Assembly: GCA_014529385.2 (NCBI GenBank)
Contig: CM043967.1
Location: 84,638,278 to 84,702,277 of the forward strand
Reading direction: 5' to 3'
Source of the DNA: Adiantum capillus-veneris
Taxonomy: Eukaryota > Streptophyta > Polypodiopsida > Polypodiales > Pteridaceae
Length of the DNA: 64,000 nucleotides
Of the stretch, positions 1 to 10,067 are shown piece after piece. The translations under genes were made by a program, and so were the position numbers. A model generated the notes under the pieces. That model made no database searches. It was given only the letters and a program-made list of their open reading frames with translations, and was not told the origin of the DNA. Within the stretch, counting starts at the first letter, position 1; each line of letters starts with the position of its first letter.

Positions 1-420
1 GGCCATCCCCAATTTTCTTCCCTCTAGAATGGCTATGGTTCTACAAGTCTTCAAGCATGATTACAAGAGACAAGGCTCTTTTAATGAGGTCTTGGCAAGT
101 CTAGAGTGATTCTATCACCATTTTTGGAGGATCCATCCTCATCAACAACTATCCACCTTCGACAACCTCTCTTGTAAATTTCTTACCTCTCTCTTTTCTC
201 CCTAATAAGCTTATGTCTAGCCAAAGCTAGACTATTGTAAATATCTCCTATCCTCTACATCCTACCCACATTCTCTCATCTTCTCTCTCTATTGAATCTG
301 GTATTTTAAATAATGAGGAGACAAGATGGGAGCCACAATCACATGCACCCCATTTTTCTAGTTACCAAAGTGGGACATTCACCTCAAATAGAAATATTGC
401 TAAATCCTCGCCTCCTTCCC

Positions 421-429
421 TATATAAGG
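421..429 (+). promoter_or_regulatory. TATA-box-like motif
   Basis: TATATAAGG follows a pyrimidine-rich stretch and lies 30 bp before a CA repeat. The form fits a plant TATA box, and such boxes are common in LTR promoters. No transcript or gene start confirms it. Confidence 0.3.
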
Positions 430-454
430 AGGCCATGAGAGCTCAACAAAAAAC

Positions 455-458
<4 letters not shown>

Positions 459-490
<32 letters not shown>
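459..490. repeat. (CA)16 microsatellite
   Basis: About 32 bp of uninterrupted CA dinucleotide just after the TATA-like motif. Open frames crossing it give only His-Thr repeats and are not treated as genes. Confidence 0.9.
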
Positions 491-494
<4 letters not shown>

Positions 495-878
495 TCCATA
501 CACACTCTTGTGCTACATGCTTGTAGCATGAACCCTAATCACATAATCACAACACCATCATCATCACCATCACCATGCACAAAAGAGGAGCACCACACCT
601 CCACACCACTTGTAATTAAGGGTTGAAGGCACAATTTCAAGAAGAAGAAGGGTGGACACACTCATGATATTCCTCGCCATCAACTCCCATCTCTCCATTA
701 TGCCTCCTACCATCTTGTCCCCTTCTCATTTTCCTGCCATACGCTACCTATTGTATTCATCTTTTGCAAGCAATCAACACACTCCATCTTGGTGCCATAC
801 TTTGCGTCGCTTTGGATACATCTCATTGTGAGTATGGTATATGCTTGTTCCTTGCCTTTTTTTTTTTTGCTTATGTAA

Positions 879-977
879 AGGTGTGCGGATTCGCCACCAT
901 GCACACACACTCTCTCTCTCCCTCTCATATTCCTATCATCTTGCTACTTCCATCTTGAGGTGTGCGGATTCGCCACC
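879..977. repeat. Two direct copies of a 20-bp hairpin-forming motif
   Basis: AGGTGTGCGGATTCGCCACC occurs at 879-898 and again, identical, at 958-977. Inside it GGTGtGCG can pair with CGCCACC across a GATT loop, with one bulged base. The copies are 79 bp apart and separated by CA/CT-rich sequence. Function is unknown. Confidence 0.7.
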
Positions 978-1193
978 TCTTGTATGATAAGTGAGCATAC
1001 TCGCAAGTTTCCCCTACCTCATTATCTTCCTTACTAACATGCACGAGTAGCAAGCCCATTCTCACTCATTCACCACTCCTCTCACCTTATTCTCCGACCA
1101 CCCCATTCCACATTTGGACGTGGATCTTGAAATTGTTTTCCATGGCATGCTTCATTGTGTATATGTATGTGTCCTAGCCGCATATCTTGCTAG

Positions 1194-2414
1194 GTGGTGC
1201 CCCTATTGTGTATCCCCCATGATGAGGCCATTGTGCATAGTCTTGGTGTAGAGGCCACCGGGTCTATTTTTCACTTCCGCCTCTCACCTATAATAGGGAG
1301 ATTGGGAGAATACCTAGAGGAAAGGCATCCTTTGATCAACAAATCGAACATGAGATTCATCAAAGCCAATGAATCCATGAGAGTGCTTATAGATTACCCT
1401 CATGAGGGCATATACAGTTTCACAAATGGAGATCCATATATCTTCTACAAGTGTGTAGAGCCCAATGCTAGAGAGTTAACCACCCATAAGAACCTCTATG
1501 CATTCACGTATACATATGTCCATGGAGTGCAAGTTTTGATGGTAGATAAGTATGGACGTGAGTACAAACTTGTCAATCTAGTCGACTTAGAATGATACAC
1601 ATACAAGGGTACTCCGATCTTTACTGAATTTCAGCCCAATTACGATACTAGAGCACATATCAGAGAGGATTCCGTCGGGATTTTCTCCAAGACGAGATGG
1701 AGAGACATCTTTCCAAGAGACCATAAATTGGTTAGTTTAGTGACTGAACCACAACAATTAAGACCATATCAAGTGACTCAATGTGTCAAAACAAAGTACA
1801 ATGGGTCAGGGGATCCACATGCTCATGTCTCTCTCTTCAAACAAATTCTGACACAGCTGAACAGATTGCAGATTTCCATACTCAGTATGAGGGATTCGGA
1901 TTGAATTGGAAGGAACAGCCTTGACGTGGTTCCAACTGCTAAACAGAGATGATTTTCAAACATAGCACAACTCTTACAAGAGTTTCTAGAGGAGTTCTCA
2001 AAAAGGGGAATCAAGCACAAATCTACGCTTTCAAACAAAAAGCTAACGAAAGACTGAAGGAAGCTCTACTTCGATTCAAACAATACATTGAGAGAGTTTC
2101 CTGTGAGAGAGCTACCATAAGATGAGAGGCTATCAGTTCTCTTCATAGAGGGATTGAGGAATGAAACTTTAAAAAAGGACCTACATCTAAAAGGATGCAG
2201 GACATTTGAGCAAGTCAATAGAGAAGCTTTGTATCTAGTTGACAATTACAAGGCCTACGGAGAGGTGATTGAAGATACAGACAACACGACTAGTAGTGCC
2301 TCTTCTCAAAAGAGTGAACCCACCACAAAGCAAGATGTTCAAACTCTTTGGGAACCAATCATTGATCAAGTGGTCGAGGGGGTGATTAGAAGAATAAACC
2401 AAGGCTACAAATAG
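1194..2414 (+). pseudogene. Element F gag (capsid-like) remnant
   Basis: This is a decayed gag of an LTR retrotransposon. The first 133 codons (1194-1595, opening on GTG rather than ATG) run in the same frame through a TGA at 1593-1595 and continue to about 1850. After that, frameshifts move the reading to other frames. Recognisable gag features are a motif DPHAHVSLFKQ near 1815, a downstream helix-rich stretch (EFSKRG then a Lys/Glu-rich LKEALLRFKQ-like segment around 2000-2080), and a final intact frame 2154-2414 with FIEGLRNETLKKDL and a C-terminal acidic segment. The family role would be particle assembly and RNA packaging. Several stops and frameshifts exclude a functional product. Assignment to gag rests on motif order and on the zinc knuckle and protease that follow. 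Confidence 0.7.
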
Positions 2415-2436
2415 AACCTAAATGTGTGACAACCTC

Positions 2437-2919
2437 AATTGAGGATATGTAATACTTGTGGAGGGGATCATTCCATGTCCAAACAAGGGTCCACAAATAA
2501 AATTATTTGTATTCTGTGAACGTTGTGGGATAGACCATCTACGCCAGCACTGTGCTAAAAATCCAAACTACAGCAGGAAAGCAACAATGAATGTTGTAGG
2601 CGTGATGCCTTCTTCAAGCGAATTTGAGGTAGACCCTACAATTCCTTTAAAGTTGATGACTCGAGCTCAAGCTCAAGAAGCTGCTAAAAACGCAATCGTT
2701 GACGAGGAACCCACATTGCCACCTCAAATAGAAATAAAAAACTTATTGGTGAGAACAACAAGAAAATCATGGAAAGCCAAAAGGGACAAAATGAAAGCAA
2801 AGAGGCTATATGAGAAAGCTTCTTTGGAAACTGAACTGCACCAAACCAAAGAACAACTTAAACATGAGCAAGAAAGCAAGAAAAATGCAAAGGGACCTAA
2901 AGAGTCAAAGACTAACTGA
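2437..2919 (+). pseudogene. Element F nucleocapsid: two zinc knuckles plus coiled coil
   Basis: Two knuckle motifs follow gag. A broken first one (CNTCGGDH, around 2447-2470) sits in another frame. The second, at 2515-2553, reads CERCGIDHLRQHC, i.e. C-X2-C-X3-H-X4-C, one residue shorter than the canonical C-X2-C-X4-H-X4-C. Downstream residues are Lys/Glu-rich with heptad-like leucines (around 2755-2915), compatible with a coiled coil. The frame 2458-2919 opens on GTG. In gag proteins such knuckles bind genomic RNA. Frame changes show this copy is dead. Confidence 0.65.
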
Positions 2920-3637
2920 GGAGGTTCAGTCTTGGTTGACAAAGTCTTTGAACCTTTGGATGCGACCTTGAAAGCTTATGATGCTAGGTTAAAGACCAAC
3001 CAAACCCAAGAGGAGAGATGGTTGACGTATCCTCATCCAAGGTTGAAAAAGAGAGGTTGAAAATGTGCAAGGAGCTCATCCAAAAGGCCCAAGCTCTTAT
3101 GGAACCACTTGTTCCAGATGCTCCAAAAATGGAGGTGCTAATCCGCAAAAAAATCCAGGAAATGGAAAGTCAAGGTATTGTAAACAAAGACCAGGAAGAG
3201 CCAGGAGTTGAGGCACTTTTAGATACAAGGGAAGTAGCCAATACCACAGATGGGGTGGGCTCACAAGCAGTGATGCCTATTCTGGAGGTAGAAAAACCGT
3301 GGCCACAATCCTTGTGGGAATCAATCAGAAACAGAAAAGATGGTAGTGCTACTTTACAGTCAGCACCTATCTCTGAGATAAACATTCATCATGAATTTTT
3401 TCCCAGTGGATATACGATCTCTATATGGGGATGTCGGGTCTCTCGCATCTGAAGAGAGTAAACCATGCTCTCTACAAACTTTGCCATCTTTCATAGGAGA
3501 ACTTGAAATGAAATCTGAGGTTAAAATGGTACCTTATCAGTGGAAAGCAACACCAAAAATGATGAATACCAAGAGCTTGCATGAATTGATGTCTTCTCCT
3601 ATACAATGCACACTTTATCTCTCAGAGCTACTAAAAA
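2920..3637 (+). pseudogene. Element F gag-protease linker region
   Basis: A hydrophilic linker is readable in two overlapping frames, 3018-3452 and 3391-3702, which cross by a frameshift near 3390-3450. It is rich in Lys, Glu and Pro and has no recognised domain. It lies between the zinc knuckle and the retropepsin, where gag-pol linkers occur. Confidence 0.5.
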
Positions 3638-4284
3638 TTGTATCTGTGGGGCCAAATGGGCAAACACCTAGAAAAGATGGGGTTGAAAATCCCTTCACAT
3701 GACCAACTTGTAGACAAAAACATGGATGAAACCTTGCCTAAGAAGCCACAGACAAAGCCAATACCAGTAAATAAGGTGGGTGACTTCTGTGAAGGAGAAG
3801 AAGGAAACACCACCTTACCACTTGAGTACAAAGGCATAAAGACGGTTGTTATATTAAATAGTGGGGCAAGAATTTCCATTGCAACCAAAGAAATATGGAA
3901 AAAATGGGGAAAGCCTACTCTTACAAAAACTCGAATGAAATTGAAATTAGCAGATGGATACGTGGAGAAACCGATTGGAATATTAGAACAAATCATTGTA
4001 TCCTCGTGTGGCATAGAGTATGAGCACACCTTTGCCGTATGAATTTTGACCAGAGCAGCAACTTTGACATCATATTGGGCAGACCATTCATGCGTCAACT
4101 CAAAATGGTACAAGACTGGGGCTATGACTATATCTATCTGAGACACAAAGAGGTCACTACAAAAATTAGTATCAAAGATCATAGTTATAGAGATGTAAAG
4201 CGAACCCCGGGGGAAGAATTAAACTCCACAACTGATTTGAAAGCAAAGCGCATATTTGGATGTACGGAGCTCCTAAGAGTGTAA
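3638..4284 (+). pseudogene. Element F retropepsin with Asn in place of catalytic Asp
   Basis: The aspartic protease of an LTR retrotransposon would cut the gag-pol polyprotein. The active-site turn reads LNSGA, where families have L-D-S/T-G-A, so the catalytic Asp has become Asn (about 3853-3867). Next come a flap-like ADGYVEKP segment and, after a stop at 4040-4042 and a frame change, the conserved NFDIILGRPFMRQL motif with the downstream WGYDYIYLR segment (4039-4284). The ILGRPF block is diagnostic of plant gypsy-type proteases. The missing Asp and the frameshift both argue against activity. Confidence 0.8.
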
Positions 4285-4319
4285 GTCTGAGGAAGGATGA
4301 TTGTATTCTCGATTGATCT

Positions 4320-4880
4320 GTGGAGAACACACATTATATTCGAGAACCATTTCCAAAGGAGTTAGTTGAACCCTTTGGATGGGATCAAATACTAGCCACT
4401 CTTGATGTGTGTGTAAATGAAGTGACCCTGGCTAAATTTTGTGATGAAGATGGCTATGATATAACTCCCTTATTTACAATGAAGCTATTGAAGTTTGTGA
4501 GTGAGAAAGCAGAAAAGGTGAGACAGATAGCAACATCATGGAGCATGATGCCAAGGTGCAAATGAAGGAAGCAGAGCAACCATAAGAATATGTCATCATT
4601 GACATACTTGAAGAATCACCAGAAGCTATTTCAAAGAAGTCGACTACAGAAAAAGCGCAAACAAAAGCAGATGAAGGAGCAAAGTTTTCAAGCTCAATAG
4701 AAAATCTTTAACAAACGCAAGATCAAAAGAAGAACATGGATAAGGATGAAGGTCAAGTGTCTCCTACGATGATCAAATTCAGCATATGCGGAGAAACAGG
4801 ACTCAAAATCACATGTTTGGCTGTGATAGATCCTGAAGCGACAGAGAATCTAATGTCTTTGGAACATAGATAATGATGGG
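4320..4880 (+). pseudogene. Region after element F protease, with a second retropepsin-like motif
   Basis: The frame 4320-4565 codes for a hydrophilic peptide I do not recognise. Around 4765-4872 another frame reads IKFSICGETGLKI, then CLAVIDPEATENLMSLE. The IDPEATENLMS turn resembles the active-site strand of retropepsins (I-D-x-G-A-T-x-N-x-x-S) with Gly replaced by Glu. It could be a duplicated protease-like domain or a chance match. No reverse transcriptase motif follows, where pol should begin. Confidence 0.35.
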
Positions 4881-6938
4881 AAAGCCACCAATCAAAGAGC
4901 TAGAGGACATCATGTACACAAGTTCAAGAATACTGATTCCTAGCTTCAGAGTACAGAAGCTGTACTCAAATTGAGTACCGGGGAGTATAAAGATACTTTC
5001 CACATAATCGACTCCCATCGCATCAAAGAGAGTCTGGTCCTGACAGAAAGCTGGAGGAACATCTTCTTTCAACAACAATCAAAAGCTTCAACAACAACAA
5101 CTGTAAGAGTTCATGAAGCTTCTCAAATCCATGCGGAGAAAGAATCGTTGACCATCGCGGAAAAGGGTAAAGCTAAAGTAAATACTGAAGGAGATCAACC
5201 TCGCAATACAACTTTACCCTCAATGACGAGGTTCCGTCAAACTTCCCACGAAGCCTCTACATCAAGAGCCAAACCATCGGCAATGCAATGGAAACCAAAA
5301 CAAAAAGTCTATCAACCAAAGTTTCCATCACCAAAAAGCATCCAAAAGAAGCCAAAGTAAATCAACCATGTCCTAGTACCCAAAGATCACATCTAAGTCA
5401 AAGACCCAGTTTGGATACATGAAGCACAAGTTCAGCCTCAACAAAAAAAAGTGACAGGGTGGGGAGCATCAAACGAGTCAATCACTACTCAGGACTACTT
5501 CCAAGGAAACGCTAATGTTTGGGCCAAAAAGACTAAAGTAATAGCTTGGACCTACCCACCTCAACCAACGTGTTCTACACAGAACAAAATGCGCTATAAA
5601 CGCAAGACAAACAACTCAAATAGGAGAAAGAAAAACCACAAAAGGTAGACGAAAAGACCTTCCAAGAAAGCAACGCAACAAGTATGGGTACCAAAGTTAG
5701 ACTTCAACCGAGCTACCCAACCTAGAAACCGAGCTACCCAACCCAGACAGATGAAGCAAAGGATGATTTGAGTCAAGCTACTCAAAGCACAAGGATTTTA
5801 TGAAGGTGACACACAAATATAGTTACCAAAAAATTTAGCTCAACCTGGAACAACAAAGATCAATCAAGAAGCACAAGGCTCCACCCAAAGGCACACAATC
5901 AACAGGAAGAGCCAACAACCTATCACCACTGATAATGCTAACAACTCTAGATGGATACCTCGTTATCAACTCCAAAATCAAGGCTTCTACAAAGGAAATT
6001 GTTAGATATGGATACCAAAGCCTAGTGTCAATCAAGCCAAAGAAGCAGAGAAAATTCCAAAGATGGTCACAGACGGACCAAAGACAAGGTGGGTTCCAAA
6101 ATCTCTAGTCGAAACTCAATCACAAAGAACTCACACCTCTCGACAACCGCTTCTCATGGAAAATAACGGAAAGGCTACATCAATCCCTACCAGAGCTGAA
6201 GAACTTGTTTCACAAAGTAGTGACAACATACAACAAGCAAGACAAGAGGATCCAACATATGCCAACCTACTCGACAAAATGGTGGCATCCAAAGACCAAC
6301 ACAATGGAAGAGGTCTAAATTTTTTGAACTTATGGAATTGGTTTCTTGTATATATTCCTTCTACATCAACAATAAGGAAATGGCTACCCAAATCAATCGC
6401 CAATGACTTGGAGCAAACACAGCAGGTCTCCATATGCTTATCAAGAGCGTCTTTTATCTTCAAGGGCGACAACAAAGCTCCATAAAAAAATGGCAAGTTA
6501 AAGAATGGCTTACAACGACAAGCAATGAAAAATTTAGCAAGCAAGCTATCCACAACAACCATACATAGCTCACACAATGCTTCAACATCGGCTACCTATG
6601 GTGGAAAACTCAAATTGCAGTGGACCTTGAAAGAAAATCCATCCTAAAGTCCACACTACAAAGAGGATTAGTTCTACAAGATTAGACACATCAACATCCA
6701 TCTTTACATCCGCTAAGATTGGTAACAAAGAGGCGAATGCACAACAAGAAGAAAAGTTGACACGATAATCCAAGATCAGGTCTGTATTAACAACATGGTA
6801 GATATGAATCACTCAAGGAAGGGGGGAACGTCATCAACGACAAAGTACTCCCCAAGATGAAGTCCAACCTTGAAGACAAAGCTGAAGACAAAACTATGAC
6901 AAGACTGCACAAGGTCGTGTCAAGGGACGACACAAATT
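4881..6938 (+). pseudogene. Element F 3' coding tail with repeated W-V/I-P-K/R motifs, no pol
   Basis: About 2 kb of Lys/Gln/Asn-rich broken coding sequence (longest frames 4971-5360, 5451-5648, 6063-6485). A tryptophan motif recurs in scattered frames: VWVPK near 5688, RWIPR near 5950, IWIPK near 6008 and RWVPK near 6090. Reverse transcriptase, RNase H and integrase motifs are absent on this strand up to the LTR. The element is therefore non-autonomous, or pol was replaced. The function of the tail is unknown. Confidence 0.5.
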
Positions 6939-6951
6939 AGGAAGGGGAGAA
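6939..6951 (+). other. Polypurine tract of element F
   Basis: AGGAAGGGGAGAA lies immediately 5' of the TG that opens the LTR. This is the position and composition of the plus-strand primer of LTR retrotransposons. Confidence 0.75.
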
Positions 6952-7743
6952 TGTTTGAGGACAGATCAAATGGGCGTCCACCTAGCTGGACACATAGCTG
7001 GACACCACATTTGTACTTTATTCATTGTTTGAGCTAGTGTAGTGATACTCTATGTAAATCCTAATTCTAGATTAGCAGCTCAATTACCTGAGTTGTAATG
7101 ATTTCATGATAATTGTAAAGGTCCGTGTGAGCCGACCATTGGCCATTTAGAATGCCCTAGGTATAAAAGTCAATAACTTTAATGTGAAAGGAGGCTTATA
7201 TTTAGAAGAAGAAGGAGCTCTGAAAACGTACGCTCAAGCTACGAGCTGCTACAAACTTGTAATCATCGTAGCTAATGATTTGGTAATCCATTTTCAATTC
7301 AGAAACTTGCATTGTGTTCCTCTCTCTTTGCTCTTTAATTCAAGTGTAAGCATTGTCAATTTTGTTGAAGTTCGCGACTACATGTCTGTGAGCTGTAAAT
7401 GTAGATTTGAGTGCTTAAATCATTGTTTATAGTCGTTTTGACCATAGGAGAGTGTTCCTAGACCATAGGGCGACCTTTTTGGACTCATCTGTTACAGTTT
7501 TCAGGACCTTTTTCATGATGGATTGTGATTTTGGTACCTTGTTGGATTGTGACAAAATTTGCTAAGGATAGTGCCCCTAGGTGTCCTTGACCTCCTCCTA
7601 AAGTTTTGTTGCATTTCGAGTCCGTTCGAGTGCCGAAACGGCGTGATGACCTAGAGCTGTGAGAAAGGACATAGGCAGATTTGCCTGATCATTGAGTGTT
7701 GGTTTGCTAGTTGAGCTAGTGTGTTTCCTTGTTACGGTTCACA
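6952..7743 (+). mobile_element. Element F 3' LTR
   Basis: The LTR starts TGTTTGAGG after the polypurine tract and probably ends GGTTCACA at 7743, about 790 bp. It has a TATAAAA box at 7162. From about 7110 to 7700 it is recognisably similar, in inverted orientation, to LTR-A of the adjacent array (for example the block around 7610-7665, GTGCCGAAACGGCGTGATGA versus the complement of 7950-7990). F and A thus belong to one element lineage. The matching 5' LTR was not found. Confidence 0.7.
7162..7168 (+). promoter_or_regulatory. TATA box in LTR F
   Basis: TATAAAA is preceded by CCCTAGG and sits about 210 bp into the LTR, the usual U3 position. The homologous site in the array copies of LTR-A reads GTGAAAA or GTCAAAA. 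Confidence 0.6.
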
Positions 7744-7749
7744 TCTCAA

Positions 7750-8726
7750 GATTAGCAGGTCGCCGGACAGACGTCTGCAACATAGCTCTTTTGTACTAAC
7801 ATAATGTCAATATGCAAGGAAGCGACTCAGGATGGGGCACAGAGACTTAATGAGAGTGTCGATCTCACCAAAGTGAACTCAGAGGGCTACTCATTCTACG
7901 ACAAAAGCAAATCAACCACTTCCTAGTCAGGCAATCAATATGCATTTAATCTCACTGCTCTAGGTCATCACGCCTTTTCGGCATCCAAACGAATTCGAAA
8001 TGCAATGAAACTTAAGGAGAGGTATCACAACACCTAAGGGCACAATCCTACAAAGTTTTGTCACCAGCTGGAAAGGTACATAAATCACGATTCATCACAA
8101 AAAGTGTGCAAACATGAAACAAAAGTACTTGGAAAGGTCCTCTTTAAGCATAGAAACACTTATCCATGGTCAAAACATAAAAAAACAACCATTTTAACCT
8201 CCAAATCAATGCATTTAGCCCACAAACAAAGTGTCGTGAACCACAACAGAATTGGAGATGATTACAGTTAGATTGTAGAGCAAGAGACAAAGAACGCAAT
8301 GTGCTATTCGAAAATGAATTCTGATTACCAGTTCAGGAGAAAAGATGATTACAATTTGTAGCAGCAAGAGACTCCCACATTGCACGTTTTCAAATCTTCC
8401 AAGCTAATCATATCTCTCTAGTCCAAACATAAATGAACTTAACAATACAAAAATAACAACGGAGTGTGTGGTGGAACAGTCCTTTCCAAGCATGGAAAAA
8501 TCAAAGAACGAAATACTGTCTTGTACTTCACTCACAACTTTCTTTGCTCTTAAGGAGTAGCACTGGCTAGTTTCGGACTCCAATCTCTACCAAGCACTAA
8601 ACCTACATCTAGCTGCTTCACTGTCTATGTGTAAGTGGAACGGGTGTCAAAAGCTTTGAAGGGAGATTTTTTTGTACACTGAATCACTCACCACCTAAGG
8701 ATCGGTTTCCTCGGCAGCGGTGCCAA
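7750..8726 (-). repeat. Array unit 0, internally deleted
   Basis: This partial unit starts at GATTAGC (TGTTAGC in the others). It contains LTR-A to about 8423, then jumps directly to the last ~300 bp of the A leader (8429-8726) and the PBS. The junction at 8424-8428 is CAAAC, a 5-bp sequence also present at both parental breakpoints (TCCAAACTA near 9368 and TGCAAACATAAA near 13098). This points to a deletion of about 3.7 kb by microhomology. Confidence 0.85.
8708..8725 (-). other. Asp-type primer-binding site, unit 0
   Basis: On the minus strand TGGCACCGCTGCCGAGGA follows the LTR-A end (..TAACA, T). It differs from the complement of plant tRNA-Asp 3' ends (as I recall them) at three positions, all transitions. 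Confidence 0.65.
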
Positions 8727-9477
8727 TGTTAGCAGATCGCCACGACACACGTCTGCAGCATAGCTCTTTTGTACTGACATAATGTCAATATGGAAGGAAG
8801 CGACTCGGGATGGGGCACAGAGACTTAATGAGAGTGTCGATCTCGCCAAAGTGAACTGAGAGGGCTACTCATTCTATGACAAAAGCAAATCAATCACTTC
8901 TTAGTCAGGCAATCAGTATGCGTCCAATCTCACCGCTCTAGGTCATCATGCCTTTTCGGCATCCAAACGAATTCGGAATTCAAAGAAACTTAAGGAGAGG
9001 TATCACAACACCTAAGGGCACAATCCTACCAAGTTCTGCCACCATCTGGAAAGGTACATAAATCACGATCCATCACAAAAAGTGTGCAAAAAACTTAAAC
9101 AAAAGTACTTGGAAAGGTCCCCCTTAAGCATAGAACACTTATCCATGGTCCAAACATAGAAAAACAACCATTTTAACCTCCAAATCAATGCATTTAGCTC
9201 ACAAACAAAGCATCGAGAACCGCATCAAAATTGAAAATGATTAGACTACTCGGAAATGAATTTTGATTACCAGTTCAAGAGAAAAGAGGATTACAATTTG
9301 TAGCAACAAGCGGCTCTCACAGTGCATGTTTTCAAATCTTCCAAGCTAATCATATCCCTCTAGTCCAAACTAAGGGTTTTGACTTAAAAGTTAAGGGAGC
9401 TTTCCCACGGCCATTCGGCCACTTACAAGGGTGTAGACTCATAGACGTTGAGAGGGTATTGTCAAATTACATCACAA

Positions 9478-9735
9478 TTACAAATCATCATAGGCTGAAT
9501 TACACGGCTTTCCTTGAAAAATCGAGTGAGTGTTTACAGGGTTTTGTGTGCATACGCCTGTATCCACAAAACAAAGCTGCCGTTGCACTTCACTTCGGAG
9601 GGATGGATTGCCCATGGCTTGTTGAAACCTAGAAACAAGGTAGTTAACAAGCATAGGGACACCATTAGTAGCCTGCTCATTAGCAAAATCAAAGCTATCA
9701 ACATTTATTTCACTCTCTTTATTATTGTTAGCCAT
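9478..9735 (-). CDS. gag-B 5' ORF, unit 1
   Basis: This 85-codon ORF starts MANNNKESEINVDSF and lies downstream of the initiator-Met PBS and leader of element B, where gag begins. The segment PMLVNYLVSRFQQAMGNP looks helical. The C-terminal third has three Cys but no knuckle spacing. The frame ends ..NSAYDDL at the junction with LTR-A, so gag is truncated. It differs from units 2-4 at several residues (for example N for D at position 3, V for I at 12). I do not recognise the domain. Confidence 0.45.
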   Translation of the reverse strand: MANNNKESEINVDSFDFANEQATNGVPMLVNYLVSRFQQAMGNPSLRSEVQRQLCFVDTGVCTQNPVNTHSIFQGKPCNSAYDDL

Positions 9736-10067
9736 TCTAACAACTTTTAGGTGTAAACTTTTTTAGGCGTACTTTGACACTTCAAGCCCTGGTTGCTACT
9801 CCTCTTTACCCCTTTAAAAAAGCACTCAAGCTACTGTACCCGTGGCTCAAATACCATTAATTGCAAGGAATAGAAGAGAGGGTCTTTCAACACCAAAACA
9901 ACACCGGCTCCTGTCAAGCTTCTAATAGCTCGAGCCGAAGGCAAGCACACTGTAAGGCTAGAAAATCTACCTACTCAAATGCAATTAATAATAACAACCA
10001 TTTATAGCTAGCTTGACGACCTCCCTTCTTGAGCAAGAAAAGAGAAACCTTGTGCTCTGATACAATT

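Larger units (their letters stand above)
1..1193. other. Non-coding pyrimidine-rich stretch left of element F
   Basis: No credible coding region is seen. The stretch is AT- and pyrimidine-rich, with many CT/CCT runs, a TATA-like box, a CA microsatellite and a repeated hairpin-like motif (listed separately). It may be the LTR or leader of the element whose gag starts near 1194, but I found no similarity to the 3' LTR at 6952-7743, so that remains a guess. Confidence 0.4.
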
